A model generated the notes under the pieces. It made no database searches. It was not told where the DNA came from and was given only the letters and a program-made list of their open reading frames with translations. A stretch of DNA of 64,000 bases, taken from Garcia nutans (taxonomy: Eukaryota; Streptophyta; Magnoliopsida; Malpighiales; Euphorbiaceae). Numbering within the stretch: the first letter of the stretch is position 1; every line of letters begins with the position of its first letter. The position numbers were made by a program, and so were the translations under genes. Below are positions 35,894-46,510 of the stretch, piece after piece. The stretch is taken from assembly GCA_947685225.1 (NCBI GenBank), contig CANTUV010000051.1, positions 1,488,001 through 1,552,000 on the forward strand. Reading direction: 5' to 3'.

Positions 35894-37266
35894 TGTTGTC
35901 CCAAGATGGTAACCAAGAGGGAAGGTGAATTGATTATTTTGAAGAAGTGATGGTAAGTTAAAAATTAAAGCAAACAAAGCAAAGAAAGAGTAGAGTAGAG
36001 AAGAGCATACACAAAGACTTTATAGTGGTTTGGATTGTTTCAATCATACATCCACTTCCTGAACAACTTGTTAAGGTTCTACTAATCTCAAATTTTAACA
36101 AGCTTAACTTTAACTTGGTGTTTTCACAAGCTCACACCAAACTTCTACAAGGTTTGAGTATCTTCCTTACAGCCCCAACAAGAGTTTTTTCAGGCTCACT
36201 CTAAAATCTAAGTATTTCAAAGCTCATACTCAGACTTACAATGATGTTTAATGCTCACACTTAACATTCAATGGATACAAGTGTAAATTTTAATGCACGA
36301 AAATGAAAGATGTTTTTCTTAGCAATTACAATCACAATCTCTTGCAAAAATGAGGTTTCTTATGGTATTTATAGTCTTCAAGAATGTTTGATTCTTATCT
36401 CACACTTAAAATACTTTTCAGAGTAAGTTCATGGTCGGACTATAACTAGTCTGGGCAGCTCGGGCCCGGCATAGTCAGAATAATCAGTAGTCCAGTCAGG
36501 CTGATTCTTTTTTTGATAAAAGTTCTTCAACGGCTAGTACACGTGACATCCACCAATTGAGTGGATAAGTAACGACTATAATATTTGAATCTCATTTCAC
36601 TAGTACTGTCGGAATGTCTGTAATCTGGTCAAACTATTCGTGGTATACTGAGATTTTGGGAGTACCAGTGACCGTGATCACTACTGAAATTTTATTGAAT
36701 TTTTAGCTCCAGCTCGGTCCGATCGGACTGTATCATGTCCGATCGGTCCAAGTATAGTATGTTGAAACTTTCGGAGTACTAGGGACCGCAAGCTCTATTG
36801 GATGTTTTGAGGATTTACTACGGCCTTGGTATAGTTGGATTGATCGGTGGTCCGATTGTGACAAATAGACCATTCACAATGTGGGAGTAACACTGAGCGT
36901 GAAATGTACTGAATCCTTTGGCTCGAGCTTGGTCTGGTCAACTCGTGCTTTGTCCGCTCAGCTTGTACTTTGTCTGATCATATTAGACTTCAATCTAATC
37001 AGCTTGATTTTGGAACATTCGTGCTCTTGTCATCTTGTTCATGGAATGCTCGTCAATCAGCATGGGTGGGTCGGACTTGCTTCTGGTTTGTTAGCTCGGT
37101 AATGGCCTACTTCTCTTGAGTCTGGTCAGCCTAGCTCTTGGTCCGGTCGAGCTCTTTGAGGATTCTATATAAATTAAAGTCTTGCAAAATGTAACTTGTT
37201 ACAGATATTAGCCCTATTCAATTTGATTGCCTAAGATCAAAATAGAGACGAAATGTTTAGCTAACA
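35894..37266 (-). repeat. Copia 5' LTR (right end on the plus strand)
   Basis: It is 1,373 bp, from TGTTGTCCCAAG to gctaaca on the plus strand, so both termini keep TG...CA in element sense. It aligns along its whole length with 29846-31253. Confidence 0.88.
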
Positions 37267-37599
37267 AAAAATAAAGCAAAAAAATAAATAACTATATAAA
37301 AATAGAAATATATTAATAATTTATTATTAATATTATCTAATAAAATTTTTTATTAATAAATAATAGTTAAAAATTAATGCATCATTTAGTTATTTAATCA
37401 AATCTTTGATTATTAATTTGGGAGTATATTTTTTTGTTTATTTATATTTCTATAAATTTATTATTTTTATATTTTTATATGTTATTATATATATTAAAAA
37501 TTAATGACAATATTAGTCCATTTAAAAATTAAAAAAATATATATTATATAAATATATTAAATTTCCTAGTACATGAATTTTATACAAAATAACATTAAT

Positions 37600-38000
37600 T
37601 TATAAAAAAGTGTAAAATGAAAATATACTTGTTATAAAAAAATTATAAATTTATTTAAAAATAATATTATTAAAAAGAAATATACAGTAATAGAAAAAAT
37701 TAATATATTGAAATTTCAACTAAATTAGTACAATATAAGTATCATTGAATGGATAAAAAATCTATTAAAAATAAACTTGAATAATTTAAAATTTTAAATT
37801 CAATTATTATTAATAGCATATTATTTTAAATTATTTTAAGATAATTAAATTTATATTATGAAATTAAAATTAAATTAATAATATAAAATAAAAAATTTAA
37901 AAAGTATCATTTTAAAAAATATGACTAATAATGTTCACTAAGAATTAAAATAAAAATAAAAGAGATAAAAAAACTATATTTAAATTATTTTATTATTTTA
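37600..38000. repeat. AT-rich dispersed repeat, copy A
   Basis: Shares a series of blocks in the same order with 62850-63170 and 63320-63655: ctaaattagtacaa or a close variant, a gataaaaaatctatta block, and a ttttaagataattaaattt block followed by tatgact. The common order argues for one repeat family rather than chance AT content. Confidence 0.5.
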
Positions 38001-39241
38001 TTTCAATTAATAAAAATATAGATAAAATGAAAAACAAAATAAAAGGGTAAAAATATATATAAAAAAGAAACAAAAGCCAAAAAAAATGGGTAAAATTGAA
38101 AATAAAAATTTTAAAACAAATAAAATTTAAAAATAAAAAAAGGAAAAAAAAAGTAGGGATAAAATTGAAAATATACTATTTATTTTTGGAGCAATTTTAG
38201 TACATACGAGCTAGTTTTTATCCCACAAGTTATTGCGGGAATTAATATTATTATATGAATAATAGAAAAATAAACAATAATGCATATACCAAATAGTACT
38301 ATATATAAAACACATATAAAAATATAAAATATTTGTTTATATATTAAATATATGAAATATATAATAATATATAAAATATCCGCATATATACAAAATATGG
38401 TAACAACATATTTAAAAATATATATTTAGTCATAAATTAAAAAATTAAAAACAAAATGTAAAAGTAAAAATAATAATTTATTTGAAAAAAAATAAAAAAA
38501 AGCTTTTAATATTAAATCGTGTTTCACTTTTGAAATATCATATGCATAATATAGTGCATATGCAATTAGCAAAAATAAGTTCAAACTATTACTTAGTTTA
38601 AATATAAAATTCTACCAGAAAAGTATTCAAAAATTTCATATGCACATTCTCTAAAAATATTCATAATAAGATACATCTAATGTAGTAATTTTTTTTTTTA
38701 AATTCATTAGAAAATTTGTTGATTAAAAGAAATTATCAAAATTTTAATTTTTAATTTTTTTTGTATTATTATGAAGAAAATTTAAATAATAATTGAAATT
38801 AGTAATTTAAATAAAAAATACAAAAATTTTACTACTTATTAAATTTTTTTAAGCGAAATAAAAAAATTATAAATTTCCTTGAAAATGATATGAGTAAAGT
38901 AAAATATAAAAATATGGTATAATAAAGATATCTTTAAATAGGACAAAAAATTTATTTATTGATATTCAAATGCACTCTCTACTATTTAGTTTTTAATCTT
39001 TCACTTAAAAATTATATGAAAAATTAATTAAAAATAAATTAAATAGTATAAAATTCTAAATATAAATTTAATTAATTAATTAATTAATAGGCTAAAATTT
39101 TAAGTGTAAAACATATATTTTTTAAAATGACAGAATGACACGGATTCATAGGGACACATATTAAAAAAAATAAGCAGCAAAATGATACATAGAATAAAAA
39201 AAATGATAAAATGAGAAATAAAAAAGAAAGATATAGTTTTT

Positions 39242-39272
<31 letters not shown>

Positions 39273-39297
39273 TTTCATTTATATTTTTTTTATAAAA

Positions 39298-39590
39298 ACA
39301 CTTCATCTGTTTATAAATATAAGTCACTATAAATTGATAAATTTTATTCATAAATAATTACTATTTTACAAAAATTATGATTATTTATAATTTTTATTTG
39401 AAATTTACCCCTTTATAATTTTTAAAAAAATTAAATTTATAACTTTAATTTTTCAAAATTTTTATAATTTTCAATGAGTAATAAATTAAAAAAAAATAAT
39501 AATTTAATAAAATAATTATATAAAATAAATTATTATATAATTTTTTTAATTATTGATTAAAAATCTTAAAGTGATATATATTTATGAACG
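39298..39590. mobile_element. Eroded Stowaway-like MITE (possible)
   Basis: The left part reads cttcatctgtttataaatat followed by aagtcac; the right part reads agtgatatatatttatgaac, an imperfect reverse complement. This is what an old Stowaway-like element with decayed CTCCCTCC ends would look like. The ends themselves are not intact. Confidence 0.4.
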
Positions 39591-40169
39591 TAATATTAAT
39601 ATAAGAATCTTTAATAAAATTATTATAAAATATAAAAATCAATTATTAAATTTATTATATTAATTTAGCATTTAATGTATATATTATAATAAATATAGTA
39701 ATTATCATTATACGATTAAATGCTAATTTTAATTTATTAAATTAATTACTCAAATCATTATTTAATATTCAATTGAGTGGAAATTGATTAAATAAAATAA
39801 AAAATAACATTTATCCTTGAAGCAATAAAAAGCAATAAAAAATGGAAATAAAGATTTAAAAAAAAAGAAAAGTAAAATAAAAAAAAAGAAACAAAAGCAA
39901 AAAAAGATAAAAATTAAAAATTAAAAATTAAAAAAATGGTTGGTTTTTTTTGGAATTTTACTATTCATCTAGGAGAGGTGTTTTAGTGTACATATAATAA
40001 ATAATATCATGTAAAACTAGCATTCTTTACAAAAAAAATTTCCCTTCTGGACATCCTTTATATATCCATCAATTTACCGATTAGATTCCCTCCATAACTT
40101 GATTATATCTAACGCCTATCAGAATCCTAACATAGATTTCCAAATCAGAATGTACATTGTTCTCGATAA

Positions 40170-43100
40170 TTAAAGTACTGCGGCACTTACCAGCAAAACA
40201 CAGCATGCAACGACAATTAACCTAGTTGCCCTTGTTTTCATGACTAAATTCCTGATTATATTGCTTTTGTTCCTGGTCCTCCAACAATCGCAATCCAGTT
40301 GATAACGGATTTCTTCATTATCTTCCCTCTGTTGTTGTGACTCTTCAATTAGTTGCAGCTCCAGTTGACGCCCAAATTCATCATTGTCATCATCACAATC
40401 ATCATACTCATCTTGCTTCTGATGTTGTTCATCTTGTTCGCGAGTTGGATGCCTATTCAATCCTATTTGCTGATAAAACACTTACTCTTTGGGCATCCCA
40501 GTTCCCTGTGATGTTCTCCACTACATCTCCAATCAATTCCTTATCATCTGATATGTGTTGTATCTTTTGAACATCTACCACCTTGCTGGCCTCTTTAAAA
40601 ACAAATTAAGGAGAAACGCAAAAATAAATAATTGATTAGATATTTGAGAAAATTTTAAAATAAATAAAGGATAGGTTAATCCATGAGAAGTAAAAAATCT
40701 GTAATTTGTGGCAAAAGAAATTTTGCATACTACGAAGAAATAAGGGAAAACATTTGCTATTCGATAAGGCAGGTAAAGTCAAAGCAATAGGTGGGGGAAA
40801 AAAAAAAGAGAGGGAGAGACTGAACAACCACTCATGCACACACAATTGATGAATGACGCATAATTTGAAACAACGCTTAAGCTGTATTAAAGGATAATTT
40901 TGAACTTTTGCAAAAATTTAGTCATCACATGCATAGAACTGAAACACATTGAATAATTTAATGTACAATTTCAAACCCCCGTCTCCTAGAGCAATTGACC
41001 AAGTAAAATCAGAGAAAATGGTGACAGCAACTGAGAAGAGTAATAGAAAAATTCTCTATCTGCAAGCTTACATGAGCATTTTCTAAGGGTACATAAATTA
41101 AGAAATGTGCAATAATTAGTAGCTTTTCTACGCAGCAGTAAGAATAGTTGTTCAGAAAAATACACAACAATCTCATAACTGCTGGAGTAGTGGTGTTCAA
41201 GGGGGGAGGGGGGAAGGCGGTGGTTGTTTGAAGAAAAATGACAATTGTACCTTGGATGGCTTGCTTCTTGGCCTCTGAATATTCTGTTGACATTTTCCTG
41301 AGTGTATTGAGATCAAATTCCATTCCCTGATATGCGTGAGAAAAAGGAAATTAGATAAAAGTTCACTACAGAGACTTAGTCACACCTAAACAAGAAGAAA
41401 TCATGATATTCAAGGAGAATAATACAAAATGATTATATCAACAGGTTCAGTAGATGGAAAAGAAGAATAAAAGTTCACTGCGTGTGAGATCAAATTCTGT
41501 TGACATTTTCTTGAGTGTATCGAGATCGAATTCCATTCCCTAATATGCGTGAGAAAAAGGAAACAAGACAAAAGTTCACTACAGAGACTTATTCAAACTT
41601 AAACAAGAAGAAGAAATCATGGTATTCACAGGGAATAATGCAAAATCATTATATCAACAGGCTCAATATACGAAAAAGAAGAGCACTTAAAAATATGCGT
41701 GATGTTATTATTGGTCTATTGGAACCTCAACAAAAACCTCTGCATTCTTGTTGTTTGCTGTATGTATTTGGTTACCAGTATTTTATAATTAAATCATTGA
41801 ACTGTCGACCGGATTGATTGTTTTACAAGACTTTTAACTGTTAGCAGCTGAGATTTAGTTTTTGGAAGAATCTCAAAAAGGGAAAATAAATATGCACACC
41901 AATAAATAGAATAAATGGAATGTTACATTTGATTGAGAACTGGAATATATAATGGAAAGAAACATCCTGGATTAAAGTCAAGAGGAATCTATGTTGAGTT
42001 GACTCTTGATTACATGTATCATAATATATTAGTCGAAATAGCAGTTCATGCAGTTGAACCGTTCATTTAAGTGTTTACCATAGAAAAGCTATAGAATTCA
42101 TATTTTACATATCGACACCATGCAGACATACGTAACTTACCATGTCCAAGTGGATGAACTGTTCAATGCGAGTATCAGCAAATAACATGTCAAGAGAAAA
42201 GGAGTGGAAGAATAAGAAGATGCAGATACACTTGAAATCATGATAAATATGTTCAAGCTAGGAAACAAATTAAAAACCATATATCATACTTCTTGTGAGC
42301 AAGTTGCACTCGGGCATTCTGCAACTCGGTTAGTTGGTTCACTGTCTGAGTAACAGAGCCTATACTTAAATCTACAAGCCCAAAGAGAAACATGTTCTTC
42401 TCCAGCATTCTGTTGACCAAACTTGGTACCAATTTTATACCCTGCTCTTTTGCATCAACAACAAGTTTCTTAAGTTTCTTTAGTTCTCCTGTGAAATTAG
42501 TTGTGGACGTAAGATGAGATGAATAAGGAAAAAAGAAAAAAAAAATTGATAGCAATCCATGCCACTATAATCATTACTTAAATCATTTGGGTTAAACATC
42601 TAATAAACTTAAAGATGAGAAATTAAATTGATACGTTTGATTAAGTGACTGAAAACATACCAAGAGAGAGATAGATTTTAAAAGGAGGCTTGAATGGTTG
42701 AGTCTCGTAAAGGCCGTAAAGGCAATATAGCCCACCTAGTCTTTCAGATAAAGAAGCAGTGCTGATCATATAACCTGCACACCATTGTTGCAATGCATAA
42801 ACGAAAATTAAAGATGATGTAAATTGGTAACTTCAAACGACCAACACTTAATTTATGAAAATTATTATCCCAATTCACTCTTGTTAGTTGACAAATATGT
42901 GTTTAATTTCTAATTTCAGTAATTGACAAATAAATATAATGAAATTGAAATCAAAATAAGAAAAAATCAAAGAGGGAAAAGAAAAAGAGATTACCAATTG
43001 TATGAGAATACAATGATTGCATAAAAAAATGCTAAATTTTGATAAGGAATAGCATCAAATATAAATGAAAACTTCTTAGAGATCCACAATTTCTTCACAT

Positions 43101-43355
43101 CACCCAAACTTGTGGATTCACCCTGCAATTACCAAAAACTTGTGGATTCAAATTTAAACTATTAAAAAAAAGAAGCAAAACAAGGCAACAGTTACCTTAA
43201 CAAAGTCATTTATGAGTTCATCAATGTCCTGCTTGAACGGAGACAGACTTATCGCCGCCTAAAGCAGTTACTGCGATGGAAATTTTTTCGTAATCGGAAA
43301 CAAGTTGAAGCAGGTGAGTCAATGAGGTTTTAGTCCCGTGTGTTTCGGATTTCAT
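40170..43355 (-). pseudogene. SNAP43: SNAP43-like snRNA-activating complex subunit, seven exons, frameshifted
   Basis: SNAP43 is a subunit of the nuclear complex that binds promoters of small nuclear RNA genes. Proposed exons, minus strand: 43355-43196, 43122-42995, 42774-42661, 42488-about 42273, about 42196-42149, 41326-41251 and 40592-40170. Recognisable parts: TKTSLTHLLQLVSDYEKISI, FKQDIDELINDFVK, LGGLYCLYGLYETQPFKPPF, ELKKLKKLVVDAKEQGIKL, MLEKNMFLFGLVDL and QQIGLNRHPTREQ. Lesions: a frameshift in exon 1 near 43237, an extra T in a 7-T run in exon 2 near 43025, and a 1-base shift in exon 7 near 40475. The acceptor before exon 5 reads AT, not AG. The C-terminus is uncertain; a GTAAGT near 40190 suggests a further exon. 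Likely pseudogene, unless the indels are assembly errors. Confidence 0.8.
41281..41686. repeat. 213-bp tandem duplication covering part of SNAP43 exon 6
   Basis: 41281-41493 is repeated, with about ten percent differences by eye, at 41494-41686. The unit contains the acceptor side and first half of exon 6 plus upstream intron. Both copies keep an AG acceptor (cag and tag) in front of the exon start, but only the 41326-41251 copy continues to a donor site. Confidence 0.85.
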
Positions 43356-44500
43356 TTTCCGATGATCGGAGATTCGCCTGTGGCTATGAATTAATAAACT
43401 GAGGCTTTGAGGGAAAGAGTTTTGGGAATTTCCATTGAACAAAAACCGCCATTTTTTCTTTAGCACTGCATGTGCAGCAGGTCGGGGAAAATAAATTTAT
43501 CGTTTATTCAAACGACTAGGATAAGTTTTCCCTATACAAAGTTGATGGTTGATCCCCTGTCGTTTTCTAAATGTCCGGTCGTTTTTCTCTGGCTGTGATT
43601 ATATTTTTTGTGGAAAAATTAGATTGTTATTGGTGTATGAAATTTTTAATATTTTTTTAGTATGTTATTTATTTATTTTGGTTTATATTTATTATTTTTG
43701 TCATAATCGGAACATTTCATTCGCAAATATTCGTTTATATGGATAATATAACTTTCCCTATATTTTTTTTTAAAACAAAAACCAGATTGTGTATAGAAAC
43801 CAACCATACCAAATCTTATTTTTAAGTTAACAAAAAAAAAATTATTTTTTAGTAAAAAAAAAGTTATTTTTAATATTTAGATTAAAGAATTCCATGTCAC
43901 AAAGTCGACTATAACCATTTAATAGAGGCTGCACTATGGTTGATCAAAATTAGTGATTTTAGACCCAAATATTGCAACCCTGTTAGGAACTTACATTTGC
44001 CCCAAAATTTTGGACAAACGCGCCCGGCGTAGGCTCATAGACTTATAAAAGCCACAATTATGTCCAGCAATTATGTCCAACAATTATGTCCAGAAAAAGC
44101 GAAAAACAGAAGGTGCTTCAGTGTTTGGGCCCTAACAGGCAAACAATAGGCAGAACTCAAATGGGCGGTTCGGGCTCCTAAAATAGGCATCTACTATTAC
44201 ATTCCCTTGCATTATGGGTGCTGGAGATAAGCCAAGCTTTACAAAGAAGTGATGATAAATGAAATTAAACATAAAGCCCTAAACTTGAGCCATTCAACTG
44301 CTCATAGGCCATAGCAGGGTGGATCGCTCTATATTTTTGTAAAACAGAAGATTCATTCTTTTGATAATCAAAGCCACCCTGGAAATTCCGTTCCATGCAT
44401 CCAAATAATTCTTTCCAATGGTACAGGAGGTCATCTAATGCTCAGTTATAGAACTAAACCTACATTCGTACACGTGATTCTTGACAAGCGAACCCTAAAT
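43356..44500. other. Region between the SNAP43-like and DAYSLEEPER genes
   Basis: It holds the 5' flank of the SNAP43-like gene on the right and the DAYSLEEPER 3' UTR on the left side of that gene, about 44200-44500. A 13-bp unit caattatgtccag is present three times in tandem at 44055-44093. No further coding sequence is recognisable. Confidence 0.55.
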
Positions 44501-46489
44501 CTAGAACTCCATTTTCACAAGTGCATTTGAATTTTCGACAGATCTATACTGAAGCCAATCCTTAGCACAAACAAGTGCTTCCACAGTCTCTGGTCGCAAG
44601 GAACTCCTGTAATTATCTAGCTCTTTGGTCATGGTATCAAATATCGAGTCAGGAGCAGCACTCGATACTGGAATGGTTAAAATATCACGAGCCATCTTTG
44701 AAAGTGTTGGGTATTTCAGTTTGTTCAGTTTCCACCAACTCAACACATCAAACTCTTGCACACGAGGCAATAAAGACTCTTCCAAATACTGATCCAGCTC
44801 TGATTTCATCTGCTGGCTAGTAGTCTCCATGATGTAGACATCAAAATCTGTGAGCCCATTGTCTGATAAAAGGGTCCCCTGGTGGTCCTCTGTCCTCAAG
44901 CTATTCTCAGAATTTCCTTCTTCAGCATAAGTAGGAGTTAGAGGCAAAGGAAGAGCCACATATTCAAGAAAGAGCTCATGGACCCCATCATCAACAATCT
45001 TGATATATGCCGGTGCTTCTTCACCATAGATTTTGGAAAAACTGAACTCAACAAGCTTCATTTTAAAGCGGGGATCCATGACCACAGCAATTGCCAAAAC
45101 TAGGCTGCAATCCTTCCAATATTTGCTCATTTTTTCTTGCATGGTTTTGGTAATACTGTTAATAAAGGGATCCTCACTTACTACTCGCGCCAGGTCAGTC
45201 TGGATCTTCCATACTTCATGAAAGAAGATAACTGCAGCTGGGGCAACCATGGAGGTAAGGACGTTTGCTGCATCATAGAGAGGTCTCAAATAAGCACAAA
45301 TAGTTTCGACCTGCCTCCAGTGTTCCATAGATGGGGGCTCTTTGCAATCAGGATCAGAAGTATCCAAGCAAGAAAATACTTCTTTTAGCTCTGATGCAGC
45401 CACCAGCATTTGATATGTTGTATTCCATTGAGATTGGTCATCAATGGTGAGGCTTTTTTCACTGGGGACTTGAAGTTGTTGCCTAAGTTCGATAAACTTG
45501 TCCTCGTGAGATTCTGAAGTCTTCACATACTTTACACTATCCCGGATTTTCTTGACAATATCCCTTCCAGCCCACAATACATCCTTTGCAGTGTTGCTTA
45601 TAGTACGTGCAATGCAGTTGCCAATCAACAATTGTCCATTGATAATAAGGGGATTTTTTATGCAAAGCAGGGATCTAAGACTCTCAAGCCCAGGTTCACC
45701 CAGTGGATGATTGTAAGTGACAGAAAATAGCTTGCCCTCCAAACTCCAATCAGATAGGCAACAAGCAACAGCATGGCTGATAGCAGAATCTGAATCCAGA
45801 TATGGTTCCATGACAACATTGAGAATTCGCCTATGTGGCTTCCAATCGCTATCAATGAAGTGTCCAGTGACAAAAACATAACCCAAACTTTGAGTTGAAG
45901 TCCACACATCCAATGTAAGGCAAACACGTCCAGGCATTCCCTCAATGAACTTCATAACATTCTGCTTTTCCCTCAGGTAAGTTGCAACACAATCCCCTTG
46001 GACGGTATTGAAACTCACCATGCCAAACCGAGGCTGAAGGTTTTGAACAAAAGTTACAAAGCCACTATGTTCAACCATGTGAAGTGGGTAGTCATGCATG
46101 ATGATCATCCTGGCAATTTCATGGCGGCAACGATCTGCATCAAATGAAATGTAGGGTGAGCTAGGGGATCGGTAGCGACGTTTTGGTGTTTCAGTTGCAT
46201 TGCCATTTCCACTCCCTGGGGTATATGGTGCTAATTGATTCCCCTGATTGCGTAGTAGTGCTGGGCAGGTTCCCTTGGCAATGTGACGCTTGAGATGGCT
46301 GGTACCAGCTACTTTGGAACCTGTGCTATATGCAAAACTTTGCTTGCACTGATTACAGCATGCCCTTCTACATCCAGCACTTACAGTTTCTATGGTAAAG
46401 TGCTCCCACACTATAGACTTCTTTTTCCTCCGTTTGTTAGGCGGTTGTTCTGGAACAACCAGTGCATTGTTCTCTTCAGGTGTTTCCAT
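44501..46489 (-). CDS. DAYSLEEPER: DAYSLEEPER-like domesticated hAT transposase (zinc finger BED protein)
   Basis: This intact 662-codon frame has no internal stop. A basic stretch (NKRRKKKSIVWEHF, about residues 18-31) leads into a BED zinc finger with C45-x2-C48 and H65-x3-H69 (CNQCKQSF, HLKRH). An RNase H-like hAT core follows (LTLDVWTSTQSLGYVFVTGH, about 195-215; IGNCIARTISNTAKDVL, about 293-310; MQEKMSKYWKDCSLVLAIAV). The C-terminal hAT dimerisation domain is at about 560-650 (YLEESLLPRVQEFDVLSWW, KLKYPTLSKMARDIL). Arabidopsis DAYSLEEPER is a nuclear DNA-binding protein derived from an hAT transposase and needed for normal development. Here there are no terminal inverted repeats or target duplication, and a 5' UTR intron is likely, as expected for a host gene. 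ATG at 46489 follows ctgagccaag. Confidence 0.93.
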   Translation of the reverse strand: METPEENNALVVPEQPPNKRRKKKSIVWEHFTIETVSAGCRRACCNQCKQSFAYSTGSKVAGTSHLKRHIAKGTCPALLRNQGNQLAPYTPGSGNGNATETPKRRYRSPSSPYISFDADRCRHEIARMIIMHDYPLHMVEHSGFVTFVQNLQPRFGMVSFNTVQGDCVATYLREKQNVMKFIEGMPGRVCLTLDVWTSTQSLGYVFVTGHFIDSDWKPHRRILNVVMEPYLDSDSAISHAVACCLSDWSLEGKLFSVTYNHPLGEPGLESLRSLLCIKNPLIINGQLLIGNCIARTISNTAKDVLWAGRDIVKKIRDSVKYVKTSESHEDKFIELRQQLQVPSEKSLTIDDQSQWNTTYQMLVAASELKEVFSCLDTSDPDCKEPPSMEHWRQVETICAYLRPLYDAANVLTSMVAPAAVIFFHEVWKIQTDLARVVSEDPFINSITKTMQEKMSKYWKDCSLVLAIAVVMDPRFKMKLVEFSFSKIYGEEAPAYIKIVDDGVHELFLEYVALPLPLTPTYAEEGNSENSLRTEDHQGTLLSDNGLTDFDVYIMETTSQQMKSELDQYLEESLLPRVQEFDVLSWWKLNKLKYPTLSKMARDILTIPVSSAAPDSIFDTMTKELDNYRSSLRPETVEALVCAKDWLQYRSVENSNALVKMEF

Positions 46490-46510
46490 CTTGGCTCAGA
46501 AAGTGAGTGC

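Larger units (their letters stand above)
29846..37266 (-). mobile_element. Ty1/copia retrotransposon, internally rearranged and degenerate
   Basis: Two diverged direct LTRs (29846-31253 and 35894-37266) flank a 4.6-kb interior coded on the minus strand. A tRNA-iMet primer site adjoins the right LTR (the 5' LTR in element sense) and a polypurine tract (plus strand ctcccctttttttac, 31256-31270) adjoins the left one. Flanking AAAAA at 29841-29845 and 37267-37271 fits a 5-bp target duplication but is low complexity. The interior has gag, protease, the pre-integrase module and the very start of integrase. Then pol ends abruptly and an unrelated reading frame follows. Reverse transcriptase and RNase H are absent, so the element is non-autonomous. 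Confidence 0.88.
37272..40169. other. AT-rich intergenic region with repeats
   Basis: No gene is recognisable. It contains AT-rich blocks shared with the right end of the window, a TTAA-rich stretch at 39068-39088, an (AAT)n run at 39250-39272 and what looks like an eroded MITE at 39298-39590. Confidence 0.6.

Noticed and set aside
36881..37102. A 73-codon plus-strand frame in the copia LTR
   Set aside because: It lies within the LTR, is not preserved in the partner LTR and has no family features.
44501..46489. Active hAT transposon
   Set aside because: No inverted ends or 8-bp duplication seen, and an apparent 5' UTR intron and promoter fit a domesticated gene.
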